Of a DNA stretch of 43,304 bases, positions 17,168 through 26,340 are shown piece by piece (within the stretch, counting starts at the first letter, position 1; each line of letters opens with the position of its first letter). The notes under the pieces are model-generated. The model did not search any database. It was not told the DNA's origin and saw only the letters and a program-made list of their open reading frames with translations. Position numbers and translations under genes: made by a program. Source of the stretch: Bacteroides sp. (lineage in GTDB: Bacteria > Bacteroidota > Bacteroidia > Bacteroidales > Bacteroidaceae); assembly GCA_019416685.1 (NCBI GenBank), contig DXWV01000081.1:1-43304 (forward strand), in the 5' to 3' direction.

Positions 17168-18988
17168 ATGAAGAAAAACAAAATGTGGATTTACTTTCTT
17201 GTACTGAGTCTTTTTTTTCCTGTAAAAGCAATCTCTCAGCAGTTTAAAGAATCTCCGGTCGTTACCGTTCGGAAAATTGGCGACAAACTTATAAGAGAAA
17301 CTCCTTTCGCATACAAACTGGATTTGTTTTGTCAGTCCGACAAATTCAATTACCTCAAATTTGTCGATTTTGGGCGAACCTTTGGACAAGGATACGGAGC
17401 GGTAGGATATGCTTATACGCAAATGTCTTTCCCAAAAGATACAACTATATGTGTGCAAATAGAACACAACGATGCTTGTAAAATATGGTGTAACGGAAAT
17501 CTTGTATATGAAAAATACGGTAAACGTGACGTAGCGATAGTAAAAGAAGAGAGAAGTCTTGAAATGTCGTTTTCATTTAATTTGCCTCTGAAAAAAGGAA
17601 ATAATGATATCCTGATAAAATCCGAGTCGTTCGGTGGAGAAGAGTGGTGCGTATTTATACAGCCGCCGAGCGAGAAAGATGCAGTATTTAGTGTGAGTCC
17701 GCAATATCCTGAAATAGGATTGAAAAATGTGAAGAATATAGATGAAAAAGTATCCGGTCTCACCAATTGGTTGGTGATTGGTCCTTTTGCTCCTGATATT
17801 AATAATGTATACGAACCGGAAGAAGAGTTTATTTTCGGACATATGTATGCCGGACTTGATGGGGCTGTTACATGGACAATTCCCAAGGTAGAAGTATTGG
17901 GAAAAATGATTGATCCTGCACCTTGGGGGACAACCTATCAATGGAACTATCATAATGGCGGTGTTGCCTGGGCGATGCAGCAGTTGACCGAGCTAACCCA
18001 TGATGATAAATACAATCAATGGGCTGTTAACTTTTGTGATTACCAGATGGAGGGATTACCTTTTGTCGATTATCAGGTAAATAACTTAAAAGCATATTTC
18101 AATTCAGCCAATTCGCTGGTTATCGGTTCAACATTACTTGATTTTACATTAGCACCCTCTTTGCCTCTCATATACCGTCTTCGAAACGAATCAGATTTTA
18201 AAAATCGGGAAATCTATAAAACGTTTATAGACAAAATGATCGAGTATGCACGTTTCGGTCAGATAAGAAGTGAGGGTATGACCAATTACACCCGCACAAC
18301 TCCTGAAGAATATACAGTCTGGGTAGACGATATGTTTATGGGGATTCCTTTTTTGATACAGGCCGGATTATATGCTGATTCGTCCGAATTACAGAAAGTG
18401 TTTTTTGACGATGCCGCAAGTCAGATCATTGACTTTACTAAGCATGTTTGGGATAAGGATGCAAAACTATATATGCATGCCAATTATACATCACGTCCTG
18501 AAATAAAACTTCCTCATTGGTCGAGGGCAAACGGTTGGGCCATATGGGCAATGTCGGATGTACTGATGTATTTGCCTAAAAAACACCCAAAGTATAAACA
18601 GATACTTAATCAATATATTACATTTGTAAAAGAGTTAGTTAAGTATCAGGATAATTTGGGCTTTTGGCATAATGTTATAGACAGAAGCGATTCTCCTTCT
18701 GAAGTGTCGGGGACAGCTATTTTTACAATGGCTATGGCACGTGGGGTAAGATATGGATGGTTGGATAAGAAAACATATATGCCTGTTGTTCTGAAAGGTT
18801 GGGAGGCGATAGCATCGGAAATAGAAAATGATGGCACTGTACATAAAATCTGTGTAGGAACGATGTGTACCGAAGATGTGGAATATTATGTAAACCGTCC
18901 GTTTTATGACGATGATACACATGGATCTTTTGCCGTAATATTTGCTGGGATAGAAGTTCAACGAATGATAGATTCCGATAAGAAATAA
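17168..18988 (+). CDS. GH105-family unsaturated uronyl hydrolase with N-terminal beta domain
   Basis: The 606-aa protein has a signal peptide (about residues 1-23, ending AISQ). The first 230 residues form a beta-rich accessory domain (CKIWCNGNLVYEKYGKRD; WLVIGPFAPD) that is absent from minimal GH105 enzymes of about 370 aa. The (alpha/alpha)6 barrel follows, with WVDDMFMGIPFL (D387/D388; an Asp of this motif is the catalytic residue in YteR-type enzymes), HWSRANGWAIWAM, NLGFWHNVIDRSDSPSE and SGTAIFTMAMARG. The family removes 4,5-unsaturated galacturonic or glucuronic acid, often next to rhamnose, from oligosaccharides made by lyases. It is first in a three-gene operon, 13 bp before the next gene. 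It is the strongest hint that the target glycan contains uronic acid and is attacked by a lyase. Confidence 0.9.
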   Translation: MKKNKMWIYFLVLSLFFPVKAISQQFKESPVVTVRKIGDKLIRETPFAYKLDLFCQSDKFNYLKFVDFGRTFGQGYGAVGYAYTQMSFPKDTTICVQIEHNDACKIWCNGNLVYEKYGKRDVAIVKEERSLEMSFSFNLPLKKGNNDILIKSESFGGEEWCVFIQPPSEKDAVFSVSPQYPEIGLKNVKNIDEKVSGLTNWLVIGPFAPDINNVYEPEEEFIFGHMYAGLDGAVTWTIPKVEVLGKMIDPAPWGTTYQWNYHNGGVAWAMQQLTELTHDDKYNQWAVNFCDYQMEGLPFVDYQVNNLKAYFNSANSLVIGSTLLDFTLAPSLPLIYRLRNESDFKNREIYKTFIDKMIEYARFGQIRSEGMTNYTRTTPEEYTVWVDDMFMGIPFLIQAGLYADSSELQKVFFDDAASQIIDFTKHVWDKDAKLYMHANYTSRPEIKLPHWSRANGWAIWAMSDVLMYLPKKHPKYKQILNQYITFVKELVKYQDNLGFWHNVIDRSDSPSEVSGTAIFTMAMARGVRYGWLDKKTYMPVVLKGWEAIASEIENDGTVHKICVGTMCTEDVEYYVNRPFYDDDTHGSFAVIFAGIEVQRMIDSDKK

Positions 18989-19001
18989 GAATTAAAATAC
19001 T

Positions 19002-22000
19002 ATGAAATTGAATGTCAATATTTTACAGAAGTGGATAGTCTCATTTTCAATCCTTTTCTTTTTTTACGGTGCTGAATCTTTTGCTCAAATGAAAGCACCC
19101 CAGGATTGGCTTGGATATGAAGAAGTAATGGGTGTAGAAAATAACTTACGCCATTATGATTTCGATGTCACCCTAATAGAATCAACGGCTCCGGCAAATG
19201 TGTTTTGGCCTGGGGATAACATCGATTTTAAATTTCAACTCGTAAATAATACACAGAAAGTGATAGATACGGATGCCCGTATACATATTATCAGGTATGG
19301 AACAAAAGGTATTCCCAATGATATCTGGTTGCCGAAGATAGTAAAACTTGATTATGAAAAGATCGTTCCGGTTCATATTTCAATTTCTCCCAATGGATAT
19401 ACGAATGTATCGGTGTCGGTAGATGATATCAAAGATTACGGAGGTTATGCCGTGGTTTTTGACTTAGGGGAAAATGGTAGGAGATTGGGAACGAGTTTTG
19501 CTTATAGTATAAAACCATCTCCGGTAAAAATGCAATATCCGAAACAGTCGTTAGACGATTTAGGTGTTGATTTTCTCAGTCGGGTGGGGGTGCAGTCCAT
19601 ACGTCATGCTATTCCGTTTATACCGACAACGGATCCCGAGTATCAGAAATATATGCAGGATTTCACCAGCGAAATGCAAAAGTATATGGATAATAATATC
19701 ACTGTTATGCTGATGTTTGGCGAAGGACGTACTGCAACATCTATACCATTAGGAACTACACGTCCTCATCTTGACGAGAACGGACACTTCTTACGGACCA
19801 AACAAGACCTTGCATGGATGCCCGATCTGGATGAAGATTTTAAAAGATATGTAAAAGAGATCTGCCTGAAATTCGGTTGGCCAAAAGGACCTGTGACTGC
19901 CGTTTGCCTGTGGAATGAACCATGGGAAGGAGCGTCTATCTCGGGTTGGCAAGCCGATATGATACGTTATAACGAGAAATATAGGAAAATGGCAGAGGGC
20001 GTAATAGATGCCCGGAAAGAAGGCATCGATGTGCTGGTCGGAGGCGGAGATTCTAATTCGAATGCTTTGGATAAGTTCTTTGCTGATGGTACTATGGATA
20101 TACTGCCTATATTTGATTTTCTCTCTATTCATTACCAGGGAATAGAGGCCCCGGTGTTATATCCTGAATGGAACAGCAGGAAAGATTATAAAGGACGTGT
20201 GAAAATATGGGATACGGAAAGTTGGGTAGGAAATACCGACGATCGTATAGGATTAGTGGTTGCCACCAATCGTTCGAGTGGATACGATCGTTCGATGGGT
20301 ATTTTCGGTGGTTATATGTATTCGGGCGAACCAAGTCGTTCGGCTCGTACCACGACCATTCGTACAGAAATGGGTACGGAAACCATCCCGAAGTTACACA
20401 ATACATGGTCTACTGCTGCTGCTATGGGTGCTGTACAAAGTCTTATCGGTGAACGTGAATTTAGGGAAATACTCTTTAAGAACGGATTACCGTGGGTGAT
20501 GGTGTTTGATGGTTATGACGATAATAAGGAAGATGGAACTGTTGTTATAACCGGAGATTTGGGTGATGCATTTGGTCCCGAACATGTCCTTTTCCGTAAT
20601 GTTCGAAGTCTGACAAATATTGGGAAAAGGGTGGAGTGGAAACGACAGCTTAAAACCTTGTCACACGATAGCGAAAAATATAAGGCTATAGAAAAGGAGC
20701 TGAATACCTATTATCCTATTACTGATGGAAAGATGATAATAAAAGCTGATCCGGCATTTTTATTGTATGATTTTTATGGAAATAAAATAGCTCCGTACAA
20801 GGGTATATATGAGGTACCGCTTAATTATCAAGGCTACTACCTTCGAGTAAATGGGAAGAAAGGTTCTTTTGATAAACTAATTGCAGCTATTAAAAATTCA
20901 AGAATCGAAGGTTATGAGCCTTTGGAAATCATACCGAAGGATTTTACAAGTCCCATTGCCGAAAATCCCGAAATGGATTTACAGTTAACCAATATCCTCA
21001 ATCGCCCTGTAAAGGGAGTGTTACAGCTAAGCATTGGTAGTCTGAAAGTTTCTTATCCCGAGGCTCTTTCTTTTAAGGCACATGAAACTAAAACAGTAAA
21101 AGTAAAAGTCGTTGAAGGAGAAGCCAATATAGGAAATAAGTACCCGTTGGAGGTACGTTTCGATGCCGGTAAAGATGGCTTTGCAGTACATTGGGAAGAT
21201 ATGCATGTAAATTTGATTGCAAAAAGAAGTATTACTGTAGACGGAAAATTAGACGATTGGTCGGGAGTTATTCCTCAGACCATAGAGACGTCGAAAGCCA
21301 GTATCTCCCTTACCGAAGCAGCATGGCATCCGTATCAGCAATTTGATTTGAACGCCGAAGGATTTGCCCAGACATATATGGCCTGTGATGATAAATATTT
21401 CTACTTCGCAGCAAAGGTAGCAGACAATACTCCGCATAAAGGGACAATACGTTTTGAAACTCGTGATGACAACGAGTATTTTTATCCTGATACGGCCTAT
21501 ATGCAAACTATATATGCAATGAAATCGACTATGGTTACCACGCAAGCGTCCGAATCCAACCAAAGTGCATTACAGTTGCCATCGGGAGAAGGGCGTGTAA
21601 TGAATTATATAGAAAATACATCTACTACCCAATCCATTGGTATGGATCTCGATTTACCTAAAGACAGATATACCCGTACCTCTTTCTATTTCCCGAATAT
21701 CCACCAAAACGGAGTATCTGTAACTGTTTACGACAAAGATAGCGGTAAAGAGCTATTGACTACAAAAATAGATAAACTTTGGAACGGTGCATATCTGACA
21801 CTCGATTTGTCGGGTAATGTGCGTGTGCGTTGTTCTGCTTATGGATGGTGGTATACGGCCAAACTGGCAGGAGTTTTCTTCGATTCATCGGACAATAAGG
21901 TAAATACAGCCAGAACAGAATCATCCGTAATCCTAATAGGCAAAGATTTTGATACGGTTGGAAGTTGGATTGGTAAATATGGAAAAACCGGTTATTATCT

Positions 22001-22655
22001 GGTCGGTTCAGACTCGTCATTACCGTCGGATATAGCATGTGATATTGTTTCTCAGGATGACTTAGTACCTTTGGTATGGCCTGAAAATGTTCGCCGGTTT
22101 ACATATAGAAAAAGACCGGTGTTGCCCGATGGTGTAAATGGCATTTCGACAGATAACATCCTCATCGCATTCAATGTGATACCTATCGGAGAAGATGGAA
22201 TGGAAGCGTACCCCAAGGGAACCATGCCTCGCTATATCGGATATAAATGTACTGATTATGAATACGCCCTCAATACGGTAGCTCCCGAATATGGTGGAGG
22301 ATATGAAATATGGAGAATGCTTACTCCCGGCATGCCTCGGAAACATTTTTATCCACGTCAACCCAAATCGCCCTACGATGGAGCTGTGAAAGATGGTAAG
22401 TTGATCGTTCTCCGTGAGGGTAATACACTCTATTATGAGTGTGCGATACCCTGGTCGGAATTACCGGATGTGAAAAATGCAATTGCCAAAGGAGAAAAAA
22501 TAAAATTCTCGGCACGCATCAATAACGACACAGCTGGCGCGGCTTGTATGGAAATAGCCAAAGAGCGTAGTGTGTCAAAAATAAACTCGAGAGCATTTCA
22601 TCCTGATTGGAAAGAACATTGGGCGAATGAAGTGGAATTTGGAGTTGAAAAATAA
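19002..22655 (+). CDS. Divergent clan-GH-A-like glycosidase with C-terminal CBM9-like region
   Basis: The 1217-aa protein has a signal peptide (ending about residue 28, SFAQ). An Ig-like beta domain occupies about residues 40-180. A TIM barrel follows (about 185-560), with CLWNEPWEG (E306, typical clan-A acid/base in an Asn-Glu-Pro motif) and KIWDTESWVG (E406, expected nucleophile on strand 7). The 100-residue spacing of the two Glu residues fits clan A. A beta domain follows at about 650-735. From about 743 a CBM9-like sandwich starts (ITVDGKLDDWSG, KYFYFAAKV); it appears interrupted by a separate beta-rich insertion of roughly 840-990 and resumes to the C-terminus (YYECAIPWSEL, VEFG). I do not recognise a numbered GH family. 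It sits between GH105 and GH2 in one operon. Confidence 0.7.
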   Translation: MKLNVNILQKWIVSFSILFFFYGAESFAQMKAPQDWLGYEEVMGVENNLRHYDFDVTLIESTAPANVFWPGDNIDFKFQLVNNTQKVIDTDARIHIIRYGTKGIPNDIWLPKIVKLDYEKIVPVHISISPNGYTNVSVSVDDIKDYGGYAVVFDLGENGRRLGTSFAYSIKPSPVKMQYPKQSLDDLGVDFLSRVGVQSIRHAIPFIPTTDPEYQKYMQDFTSEMQKYMDNNITVMLMFGEGRTATSIPLGTTRPHLDENGHFLRTKQDLAWMPDLDEDFKRYVKEICLKFGWPKGPVTAVCLWNEPWEGASISGWQADMIRYNEKYRKMAEGVIDARKEGIDVLVGGGDSNSNALDKFFADGTMDILPIFDFLSIHYQGIEAPVLYPEWNSRKDYKGRVKIWDTESWVGNTDDRIGLVVATNRSSGYDRSMGIFGGYMYSGEPSRSARTTTIRTEMGTETIPKLHNTWSTAAAMGAVQSLIGEREFREILFKNGLPWVMVFDGYDDNKEDGTVVITGDLGDAFGPEHVLFRNVRSLTNIGKRVEWKRQLKTLSHDSEKYKAIEKELNTYYPITDGKMIIKADPAFLLYDFYGNKIAPYKGIYEVPLNYQGYYLRVNGKKGSFDKLIAAIKNSRIEGYEPLEIIPKDFTSPIAENPEMDLQLTNILNRPVKGVLQLSIGSLKVSYPEALSFKAHETKTVKVKVVEGEANIGNKYPLEVRFDAGKDGFAVHWEDMHVNLIAKRSITVDGKLDDWSGVIPQTIETSKASISLTEAAWHPYQQFDLNAEGFAQTYMACDDKYFYFAAKVADNTPHKGTIRFETRDDNEYFYPDTAYMQTIYAMKSTMVTTQASESNQSALQLPSGEGRVMNYIENTSTTQSIGMDLDLPKDRYTRTSFYFPNIHQNGVSVTVYDKDSGKELLTTKIDKLWNGAYLTLDLSGNVRVRCSAYGWWYTAKLAGVFFDSSDNKVNTARTESSVILIGKDFDTVGSWIGKYGKTGYYLVGSDSSLPSDIACDIVSQDDLVPLVWPENVRRFTYRKRPVLPDGVNGISTDNILIAFNVIPIGEDGMEAYPKGTMPRYIGYKCTDYEYALNTVAPEYGGGYEIWRMLTPGMPRKHFYPRQPKSPYDGAVKDGKLIVLREGNTLYYECAIPWSELPDVKNAIAKGEKIKFSARINNDTAGAACMEIAKERSVSKINSRAFHPDWKEHWANEVEFGVEK

Positions 22656-22685
22656 ATTATTTATCCAAAACGTTTTACAGTAAAA

Positions 22686-25600
22686 ATGAGAAAGCAGATA
22701 ATAACGATATTATTAGCCGGTGTCTTTTCCTGTGCATTCTCACAAGAACAGGAATTGCCGCTTCCGCCCAACGGAAGTCCGGCTTATGATACTCATATGA
22801 TAGGATTTGGACTGAGCGAATTCGAGAATCCCCTGATAAACAGCATTAATAGAGAGCCTTATGGTGTGACGTCCATTTCGTTCCCTTCGGAAGACGAAGC
22901 ATTGCAGGTAAACGTAAATACATCTTCTCGTTATAAATCGCTGAATGGACAGTGGAAATTTAAGTTTATAACAGACTGGAAGAATCTTCCTGCCGATTTT
23001 ATGAAAATAGGTTTTGACGAGTCTTCATGGGATAATATCCCTGTTCCTTCCACTTGGGAAATGCTGGGATATGGTGAACAGGTCTACTGTGGACAGGGGT
23101 ATGATTTCCGCCCCATTAATCCGCCTTTTGTACCTCGGAAAGATAATCATATCGGGTTGTATCGAAAATCGTTTACAGTACCTGCCGATTGGAATGGGCA
23201 AGACGTATTAGTCCACTTCTCCGGAGTGAGAGGAGCATTTTATCTGTATATCAATGGGGAAAAAGTTGGATACAACGAAGATGGCGGTACTTTACCCGCA
23301 GTTTTTAATATAAGTTCTTATCTGAAAAAAGGAGAAAATCAATTAGCTGTTCAGATATTAAGATGGAGCGACGGTTCTTATCTGGAAGACCAGGATCAAT
23401 GGCGCTTTCATGGTATTTGCCGGAATGTTTATTTGGAAACGCGACCGGATGTTTTCATTCAGGACTTTGCGGTAATAACTGATTTAGATAAAAATTATAA
23501 AGACGCTAAATTGCGGATACGTCCTTTTATTTCCGGGAAAAATATCGATATATCAGGCTGGTCACTTGAGGCCAGATTGTATACTTCGGATGGAACTCCT
23601 GATCCGAATGTGCATATGTCTATACCAGCACAAACCATCAGGGATGAAAAATATCAGAAAAATTATGTATTGTCCAAATATCTGGAAGCTGACGTTAAAG
23701 CTCCACTGCTTTGGTCGTCCGAAACACCTAACTTATATACAATAGTTCTGACCTTGAAAGACAGCAAAGGCAATACCGTAGAAGCAAGAAGTTCCCGTAT
23801 CGGATTTCGTAATGTGGAGGTTAAAAACGGGGAATTATATGTTAATGGTAGACGGGAATATGTATATGGGGTGAACAGGCATGAACATGATGCCTGGTAT
23901 GGAAAAACAATTCCTTACGAAAGAATGGTAGAGGATGTACAACTAATGAAGCAGTTTGGATTCAATTCAGTACGTACTTCCCATTATCCTACCGATCCTG
24001 CATTTTATGACCTTTGCGATAAATATGGCATTTATGTAATGGATGAGGCAAATGTTGAAACATGTGGTGCAGATGCGGAACTATCGAATAATGAGGTCTG
24101 GCTTTTTGCTCAATTGGAACGTGTGACTGGTATGGTGAAGAGAGATAAAAATCATCCTTCTATCATTTTCTGGTCATTGGGAAATGAATCAGGGGTTGGA
24201 TATAACAATGCTGCACGGGCATCATGGGTGAAAGATTACGATCCCACACGCCTGATACATTTTGAGGCTTATCTGCATAACGGTGGATCACGTCAGTATG
24301 GCTATGGACTCGATTTTATGAAAACGAATCGTCCTGCGGTTAATCCACCGGAACCTCCTGCCGTTGATGTTGTAAGTACGATGTACCCTTCGGTAGAAGG
24401 TATAATCAGACTGGCTACACAAGAGGGAGAAACACGTCCGGTTATGATGTGCGAATATGCACATGCGAAAGGAAATGCTTTAGGCAATCATCAGGAATAC
24501 TGGAATGCTGTAAAAAAATATCCCCGGCTGATTGGAGGCTATATCTGGGACTGGGTAGACCAAAGTCTTATCCGGAAAGATAGTCTCACCGGTAAAGAAT
24601 ATTTTTCTTCGATAAATGGTACGAATGGACTAATTTTTGTTGACAGGAAACCGAAATCTGCTTTATATGAATGTAAGAAGATATATCAACAGATAAATTT
24701 CGAATTGAAGAATAACGAATTATTTGTTAAAAACGAGTATAATTACCTCCCGCTGTCGTCTTTCGATTTTTCGTGGAAGCTGATGAATAATGGTAGGATT
24801 ATAAAAGAAGGAATATTGAGAGATCTGGACGCTCTTCCGCAATCAGTTTCTAAGACGAAGATTAATGTTGATTATTCTGACTTAAAAGGTGAAGTTGTAT
24901 TAGAGGTGAATGCTTATCTCAAAGAAAATACGGTGTGGGCTTCGAAAGGATTTGAAATTGCATTTGAACAATTCATATTGCAAGAGGCCAATATGGAACT
25001 AACCAATGGTGGTGAGGGTGAAAATAGTAAATTGAATGTTCAAAAAAAAGAAAACGAAATAAGAATTTATAACGATAATCTTGATGTGACATTTAATCGA
25101 AAGTCCGGCCTTTTACAGAATTGGTTGATTGAAGGGAAGGAATTCCTTCAGAAAGGTCCGCAACTTAACTTGTGGCGTGCCCCTACACAAAACGACGGAG
25201 GCTATAATCCGGAAGGAAATGAGATTTCCCGCCAGTGGGTAGAGGCCGGATTAGATTGTCTTCAGCATACATTGAAATCATTTAAGCAAATGCAGGGTAA
25301 GGATGGCTCGATTATTATCATGACGAGCTATCGGGCTCAGAAAACAGGAAATAAAAAGTATGTGGATTATACAACTACTTATACAGTCTATCCATCCGGA
25401 AAAATTCAGGTAGATACAGAACTCCGACCTTATGGAAATATTGTAAGTTTTCCACGCGTAGGATATACAATGAAAGTAAAAGAGGGCCATGAAAACTTTT
25501 CATGGTATGGATACGGTCCTTTCGATTCTTATAATGACAGGCATTCCGGTGCGCGTTTAGGTATCTTTTCCGGATCTGTGGATGAACAATTTACACATCA

Positions 25601-25910
25601 TACTTATCCACAAGAAAATGGAAATAAATATCGTTGTTTATGGGCTTCCCTATCAGATGATAACGGGATAGGACTTATTGCTGAAGGCAAACCTTATATT
25701 GAGACAAGCGTGATGCACTACTCACTTGAAAATTTGTCGCAGGCTGAAAATGAAAATCAGCTGAAATATACAGATAATGTTATATGGAATATTGATTATA
25801 AAACTTATCCCATAGGAAACCGGAGTTGTGGTCCTCCTCCTTTGGAAAAATATATTCTTTTTGCCAGACCTGTATCATTTAGTTTTTGCATTTATCCAAT
25901 ACGAAAATGA
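22686..25910 (+). CDS. GH2 beta-galactosidase-type hydrolase
   Basis: The 1074-aa protein has a signal peptide (residues 1 to about 19, ending AFSQ). It has LacZ-like five-domain architecture: a jelly-roll sugar-binding domain (SLNGQWKFKF, PVPSTWEMLGYG, GLYRKSFTVP), Ig-like domains, a TIM barrel with GVNRHEHD, SVRTSHYPTDPAFYDLCD, acid/base E501 in LGNESGVG and nucleophile E590 in MMCEYAHAKGN, and a C-terminal beta-gal small-chain-like domain (APTQNDGG, GYGPFDSYNDR). GH2 members of this length are mostly exo-beta-galactosidases. The typical LacZ features GYIWDWVDQ and NGTNGLIFVDRKPK are present. It is last in the GH105 operon, 30 bp after the clan-A-like gene, with a terminator about 145 bp downstream. 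It would remove terminal beta-galactose. Confidence 0.93.
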   Translation: MRKQIITILLAGVFSCAFSQEQELPLPPNGSPAYDTHMIGFGLSEFENPLINSINREPYGVTSISFPSEDEALQVNVNTSSRYKSLNGQWKFKFITDWKNLPADFMKIGFDESSWDNIPVPSTWEMLGYGEQVYCGQGYDFRPINPPFVPRKDNHIGLYRKSFTVPADWNGQDVLVHFSGVRGAFYLYINGEKVGYNEDGGTLPAVFNISSYLKKGENQLAVQILRWSDGSYLEDQDQWRFHGICRNVYLETRPDVFIQDFAVITDLDKNYKDAKLRIRPFISGKNIDISGWSLEARLYTSDGTPDPNVHMSIPAQTIRDEKYQKNYVLSKYLEADVKAPLLWSSETPNLYTIVLTLKDSKGNTVEARSSRIGFRNVEVKNGELYVNGRREYVYGVNRHEHDAWYGKTIPYERMVEDVQLMKQFGFNSVRTSHYPTDPAFYDLCDKYGIYVMDEANVETCGADAELSNNEVWLFAQLERVTGMVKRDKNHPSIIFWSLGNESGVGYNNAARASWVKDYDPTRLIHFEAYLHNGGSRQYGYGLDFMKTNRPAVNPPEPPAVDVVSTMYPSVEGIIRLATQEGETRPVMMCEYAHAKGNALGNHQEYWNAVKKYPRLIGGYIWDWVDQSLIRKDSLTGKEYFSSINGTNGLIFVDRKPKSALYECKKIYQQINFELKNNELFVKNEYNYLPLSSFDFSWKLMNNGRIIKEGILRDLDALPQSVSKTKINVDYSDLKGEVVLEVNAYLKENTVWASKGFEIAFEQFILQEANMELTNGGEGENSKLNVQKKENEIRIYNDNLDVTFNRKSGLLQNWLIEGKEFLQKGPQLNLWRAPTQNDGGYNPEGNEISRQWVEAGLDCLQHTLKSFKQMQGKDGSIIIMTSYRAQKTGNKKYVDYTTTYTVYPSGKIQVDTELRPYGNIVSFPRVGYTMKVKEGHENFSWYGYGPFDSYNDRHSGARLGIFSGSVDEQFTHHTYPQENGNKYRCLWASLSDDNGIGLIAEGKPYIETSVMHYSLENLSQAENENQLKYTDNVIWNIDYKTYPIGNRSCGPPPLEKYILFARPVSFSFCIYPIRK

Positions 25911-26053
25911 TTAAATAGTCTTTTTGGGGAAAATTGAATCAGATACTTCATTGATGAGGAATAGGAACGTTTTTTTAATGGATATCTCGGGAGTTACCGG
26001 GGGTAAACTATTAACTACTGTTGTAGTAGTTGACTAACCTTCCAGTTGTTTTG

Positions 26054-26096
26054 AAAGCAGACAGGTCTTGAATAAAAAGGAGCCTAGTCTGCTTTT
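26054..26096 (+). terminator. Terminator of the GH105 - GH2 operon
   Basis: AAAGCAGAC (26054-26062) pairs with GTCTGCTTT (26087-26095), followed by one more T and an AT-rich tail. It lies about 145 bp after the GH2 stop. Confidence 0.6.
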
Positions 26097-26304
26097 ATTC
26101 GATCATTTATTTAGACTTTTCTCTCCATCCTTTTCTTATTTCGGATGAATACATACTGGATATTCCTATCCGGGTCTCTTATCTTTCTTGTTGTACTGCT
26201 CTTTATTTGTTAATTACACATTATTAGGCTTCTGTGCAAAGTTTGAACTCTTTTTGTTTCTGTTTTCTACTCGTTTTGACATCTCCTCTGATTCACGGTG
26301 TCAC

Positions 26305-26340
26305 TATATTTGTGAATCTATTAATCTTATTTAAACTTAA
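26305..26340 (+). promoter_or_regulatory. Promoter block shared by the two BspA-like genes
   Basis: TATATTTG (26305-26312) matches the TAnnTTTG -7 element. The surrounding block, TATATTTGTGAA through TTAAACTTAAATG, recurs with few changes at 28747-28782. A TTTTGAC lies 26 bp upstream, which is too far for a standard -33 element. Confidence 0.45.

Larger units (their letters stand above)
25911..26340 (+). other. Intergenic region between GH2 and the first BspA-like gene
   Basis: I find no gene here. It contains a small hairpin (AACTAC 26013-26018 with GTAGTT 26026-26031), a terminator (26054-26096) and a TATATTTG promoter element (26305-26312) in a block that is repeated upstream of the second BspA-like gene. 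Confidence 0.6.

Noticed and set aside
17413..17953. Long antisense ORFs within the GH105 gene
   Set aside because: They are opposite-strand shadows of a gene with clear family motifs; they show no domain or start signals of their own.
20125..20499. Overlapping ORFs in other frames within the clan-A-like glycosidase
   Set aside because: They lie wholly inside a well-supported coding frame and have implausible amino-acid composition.
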